Of a stretch of DNA of 64,000 nt, positions 62,501 to 64,000 are shown one piece after another (within the stretch, counting starts at the first letter, position 1; every line of letters starts with the position of its first letter). Both the position numbers and the translations under genes were made by a program. The notes beneath the pieces were generated by a model. The model was not told where the DNA came from and searched no databases. It saw nothing but the letters and a program-made list of their open reading frames with translations. The stretch spans positions 62,001 through 126,000 of the forward strand of contig NZ_LXIE01000001.1 of assembly GCF_001641085.1 (NCBI RefSeq). Reading direction: 5' to 3'. This DNA comes from Aequorivita soesokkakensis (GTDB lineage: Bacteria > Bacteroidota > Bacteroidia > Flavobacteriales > Flavobacteriaceae).

Positions 62501-63902
62501 CAATGGAAAGTTCCCCGTTAAAAAGAGGATTTTTCAGATTCCCGGAAACCACAATATTTTGATAATTATAATCTTCAAAATAAAAAGAAGATACGGTACC
62601 CGAAACCTCTGTATTTACAGTGTTTTTGCTGAAACCACGCCCATCAAAATCCAGATCGGCGGTCATTTTTCCCAAGGAAGTGGTGTTGGCAATTTTTCCT
62701 AAATTAAAGTCTTTCAGAACAACATTTCCTTTATAATAGGCATTGTCAATATTATTGATATTGCCCATTTTAAGATCAACATTGGCCTGCCCTATTCCGC
62801 TTCGTAAATTGCTTTTTGTATTAAGTTCACTGCCAATTATTGAAGTATTTCCGCTGAGATTGAAGGCGCCCAATTCTTTCAATTCCACAGGAACAACATC
62901 ACCCAAAACTTTGGGCATAAAACGTCTTAGATCGAAATAATTGGTAGAAATATTATGGTTGGTTGCAGTAATGGCGTATTCTTTTTCGGAATCCAAAATA
63001 TTTTCAAAAGAATAATCTCCTTCAATATTTGTATCTCCCGTTTGAAATTTAAGATTGTTTGCAGTAAAATTATTTAAAGTTCCCTTAAACTCCGTATCGA
63101 GTAAAATCATTTGGTCGGGGCCAAATTCATTATAAAACGCATTCAAATCATTTGTTGCTATTTTTGAATCCTTCAAATTGGCAATGATCACAACGTCATT
63201 TACAAAATTCGCCATTCCATTTTTGGAATAGTCCAAATCAATTTCACCAACAATTTTAGATTCTTCTGTTTCAAGATTTAAATCTTTAAGCGTAATATTT
63301 GTAGCGGTATAAGCAAAATCAGCTTGCATATCCTTAATTGTGATTCCGCGTGCGGCAATTAATGAAAGGGATTTTATGTTTGCCTTTACATCTGTGTCTT
63401 CAATTTTAAAATTATCGGCAACAACATTTACGCTGTTCAAAATAAAAACATCAGGATTTTCAAGGTTTTCGTCAGTAATCTTTATTTTACTATTGGTCAA
63501 GCTCACGTCATTACTGAAAAGTGAAAAAGGCGAAGTACTTGGTTTGCCGGTATCAAACTTTTTTGCGAAAATGGAAAGATTATCGGTTTCTTCACCTTTA
63601 TAGGTTTTAACGTAAAGCTTGGCGCGGTCCAAGGCAATATTTCCAAAACCCAAATCGCCTTGAATTAAATTTTGAAAGCTGATAATATTAGTTTGAACTT
63701 CCTTACTATAAATTAAAGTATCTTGATGATGGTCGGCAATATAAACCTCACGTATATCAACTTCTCCCTTCCAGTTAAGGCCTAAGCGTTTAATATTGAT
63801 ATCGGTGCCGTAAGTTTCGTTAAGGTTTGTAGTCACTTTATTGGCGACCCAAGTTTGCACTGCGGGAATGGAAAAAATAATCACTATAAGCACGAGCAGC
63901 AA
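59511..63902 (-). CDS. tamB: TamB/DUF490 translocation and assembly module protein
   Basis: This 1463-residue inner-membrane-anchored protein spans the periplasm and delivers lipids or proteins to the outer membrane. It has an N-terminal helix (MLLVLIVIIFSIPAVQTW), repeated beta-taco folds through the middle, and the TamB C-terminal domain (QYDFRYGGIIQRTIDV...FRVGLDYEVGNR...FNRQAD). The annotated start is TTG 63902, but similar residues continue upstream in frame (KKLRKIIVRTFVIIVLL) until a stop at 63957-63959 with no ATG. The true start may be a rare AUC-type codon at 63948-63950, or the reading may contain an error. Confidence 0.85.
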   Translation of the reverse strand: MLLVLIVIIFSIPAVQTWVANKVTTNLNETYGTDINIKRLGLNWKGEVDIREVYIADHHQDTLIYSKEVQTNIISFQNLIQGDLGFGNIALDRAKLYVKTYKGEETDNLSIFAKKFDTGKPSTSPFSLFSNDVSLTNSKIKITDENLENPDVFILNSVNVVADNFKIEDTDVKANIKSLSLIAARGITIKDMQADFAYTATNITLKDLNLETEESKIVGEIDLDYSKNGMANFVNDVVIIANLKDSKIATNDLNAFYNEFGPDQMILLDTEFKGTLNNFTANNLKFQTGDTNIEGDYSFENILDSEKEYAITATNHNISTNYFDLRRFMPKVLGDVVPVELKELGAFNLSGNTSIIGSELNTKSNLRSGIGQANVDLKMGNINNIDNAYYKGNVVLKDFNLGKIANTTSLGKMTADLDFDGRGFSKNTVNTEVSGTVSSFYFEDYNYQNIVVSGNLKNPLFNGELSIDDPNLKLQFKGLIDASAETNQLDFEADIEYSDLNKLNLIKRDSISVFTGKVVVDMEGKTIDDVVGTINFAQTFYQNERDYYYFDDFTITSSFEGKVRTIEINSPDIINGKISGEFLIEDIPNLFQNGIASIYANYIPQEVTTNQYIDYEFVVYNKIVDVFVPQLKLGDNTQVKGSVSSDESKFKLDFRSPEILLFDNYIGKLNIQVDNDNPLYNTYIAADSVYTGFYNIKDLNIINKTLNDTMYVRSEFAGGTKKEDLFNLSLYHTINPAGKSVIGVKKSDITYKGKVWYLNENNNRLNKVVFDDNFTEIRIDSLVLSHEEQLIQMAGVLRDSTYKDLKVRFKDVNIGDITPEIDSLRLKGNMNGKFDFLQKNGAYYPNSTVTIDDVNINEIPFGDLSLKIDGNEDLTKYRINTSLTNNDVKSINAVGEIDVSPRNPQIQMNVDLNQFNMQAFSPFGGDVITNIRGLISGNAKVSGSYKSPDILGRFSLENSGLKIPYLNTDFDIENNAQIIVTKNKFQIGYTNITDTKYKTEGLLSGNATHTNFGNWELNLNIDAPERLLVLDTPPDEDALYYGTAFISGDAKIRGPIDELVIDVNATTEEGTTFKIPISDTESISDDSFVHFLSPEEKEARINGETIVSEDVKGLSLNFDLDINKNAEVEVVVDKVNNSTLKGRGAGILLIEINTNGKFQMYGDFQVYEGQYDFRYGGIIQRTIDVVPGGNITWDGAPEKANLNLSAVYRTQANPSVLLDNPSANTKIPVEVYVGLEGQLEQPELSFSIDFPRVSSTLKSELQYKLQNQEQMQNQALFLLASNSFVNDNYAGSNAFAGTVADRVSSLVSSLFANQDGKFRVGLDYEVGNRTPNQETADRFGITLSTQISDRIIINGKVGVPVGGANDNAVAGDVEVQWLINEDGSLRMKFFNRQADLQFIGEDQIFEQGTGISYSVDFNTFQELYRKLFNKKVETEEELPVTPDDNSAPVDFKPQGTKVEEEGE

Positions 63903-64000
63903 TACAATGATTACGAAGGTGCGAACTATTATTTTCCGAAGTTTTTTGATACGCTTTTAAAGTTTTAATTTTATACCCAATAAATATACCTCTTTTGCTT

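Overview
The window is a stretch of chromosome from a member of the Bacteroidota, almost certainly a marine-type Flavobacteriia (Flavobacteriaceae). The evidence is low-GC DNA, TonB-dependent receptors with carboxypeptidase-like N-terminal domains, a type IX secretion (T9SS) C-terminal sorting domain, bacillithiol synthesis (bshA), GH3-serine hydrolase fusions, and promoters of the Bacteroidota form TTTG-N20-TAnnTTTG. I see no rRNA, tRNA, CRISPR array, prophage or transposase. The genus cannot be fixed from sequence alone.

Layout. 1-3.7 kb: iron uptake (TonB siderophore receptor plus PepSY membrane protein). 3.7-4.5 kb: a non-coding, hairpin-rich stretch with a 124-bp direct repeat. 4.5-10.0 kb: a four-gene minus-strand cassette (membrane FlgO-like/TPR protein, caspase/alpha-beta hydrolase/TPR protein, small PGDYG-type protein, membrane-anchored TIR protein). 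It is the best candidate for a little-described signalling, cell-suicide or defence system. 10.1-13.6 kb: a tiny basic peptide, an FNT channel, TerC, hibernation factor HPF with a cysteine-less ArsC-like partner, and a small secreted protein. A perfect 36-bp palindrome at one convergent junction encodes both C-termini. 13.7-19.4 kb: a seven-gene biosynthetic cluster (FAD oxidoreductase, methyltransferase, type III polyketide synthase, enoyl reductase, dehydratase, ketosynthase, ACP) that looks like a phenolic-lipid or alkylpyrone pathway with its own acyl-chain supply.

19.5-23 kb: envelope lipoproteins, a DUF1328 micro-protein and a fused alpha/beta 2-oxoacid dehydrogenase E1. 23.1-26.3 kb: a tightly coupled plus-strand operon (2OG-Fe(II)-like oxygenase, SUI1 factor, nucleoside phosphorylase, soluble substrate-binding protein, small membrane peptide). 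26.3-29.8 kb: ung, mutS2-like and a DCC thiol protein. 29.8-34.9 kb: a histidine kinase/response regulator pair followed closely by a large T9SS cargo protein. 35-37.2 kb: a chimeric DUF4139 protein with a SusC-type plug inserted in it. 37.2-45.2 kb: a lamin-tail-like secreted protein, a dicarboxylate symporter, aroC, lpxH-like, a large FAD/Fe-S dehydrogenase and a small outer-membrane barrel.

45.4-64 kb: envelope and redox housekeeping: M19-type dipeptidase, bshA, GH3/serine hydrolase fusion, a pair of CCG/4Fe-4S electron-transfer proteins with two small companions, MCE (MlaD-like) protein, N-acetylmuramoyl-L-alanine amidase, lptD, ridA and tamB. Three envelope genes here (lpxH-like, lptD, tamB) have no usable ATG start.
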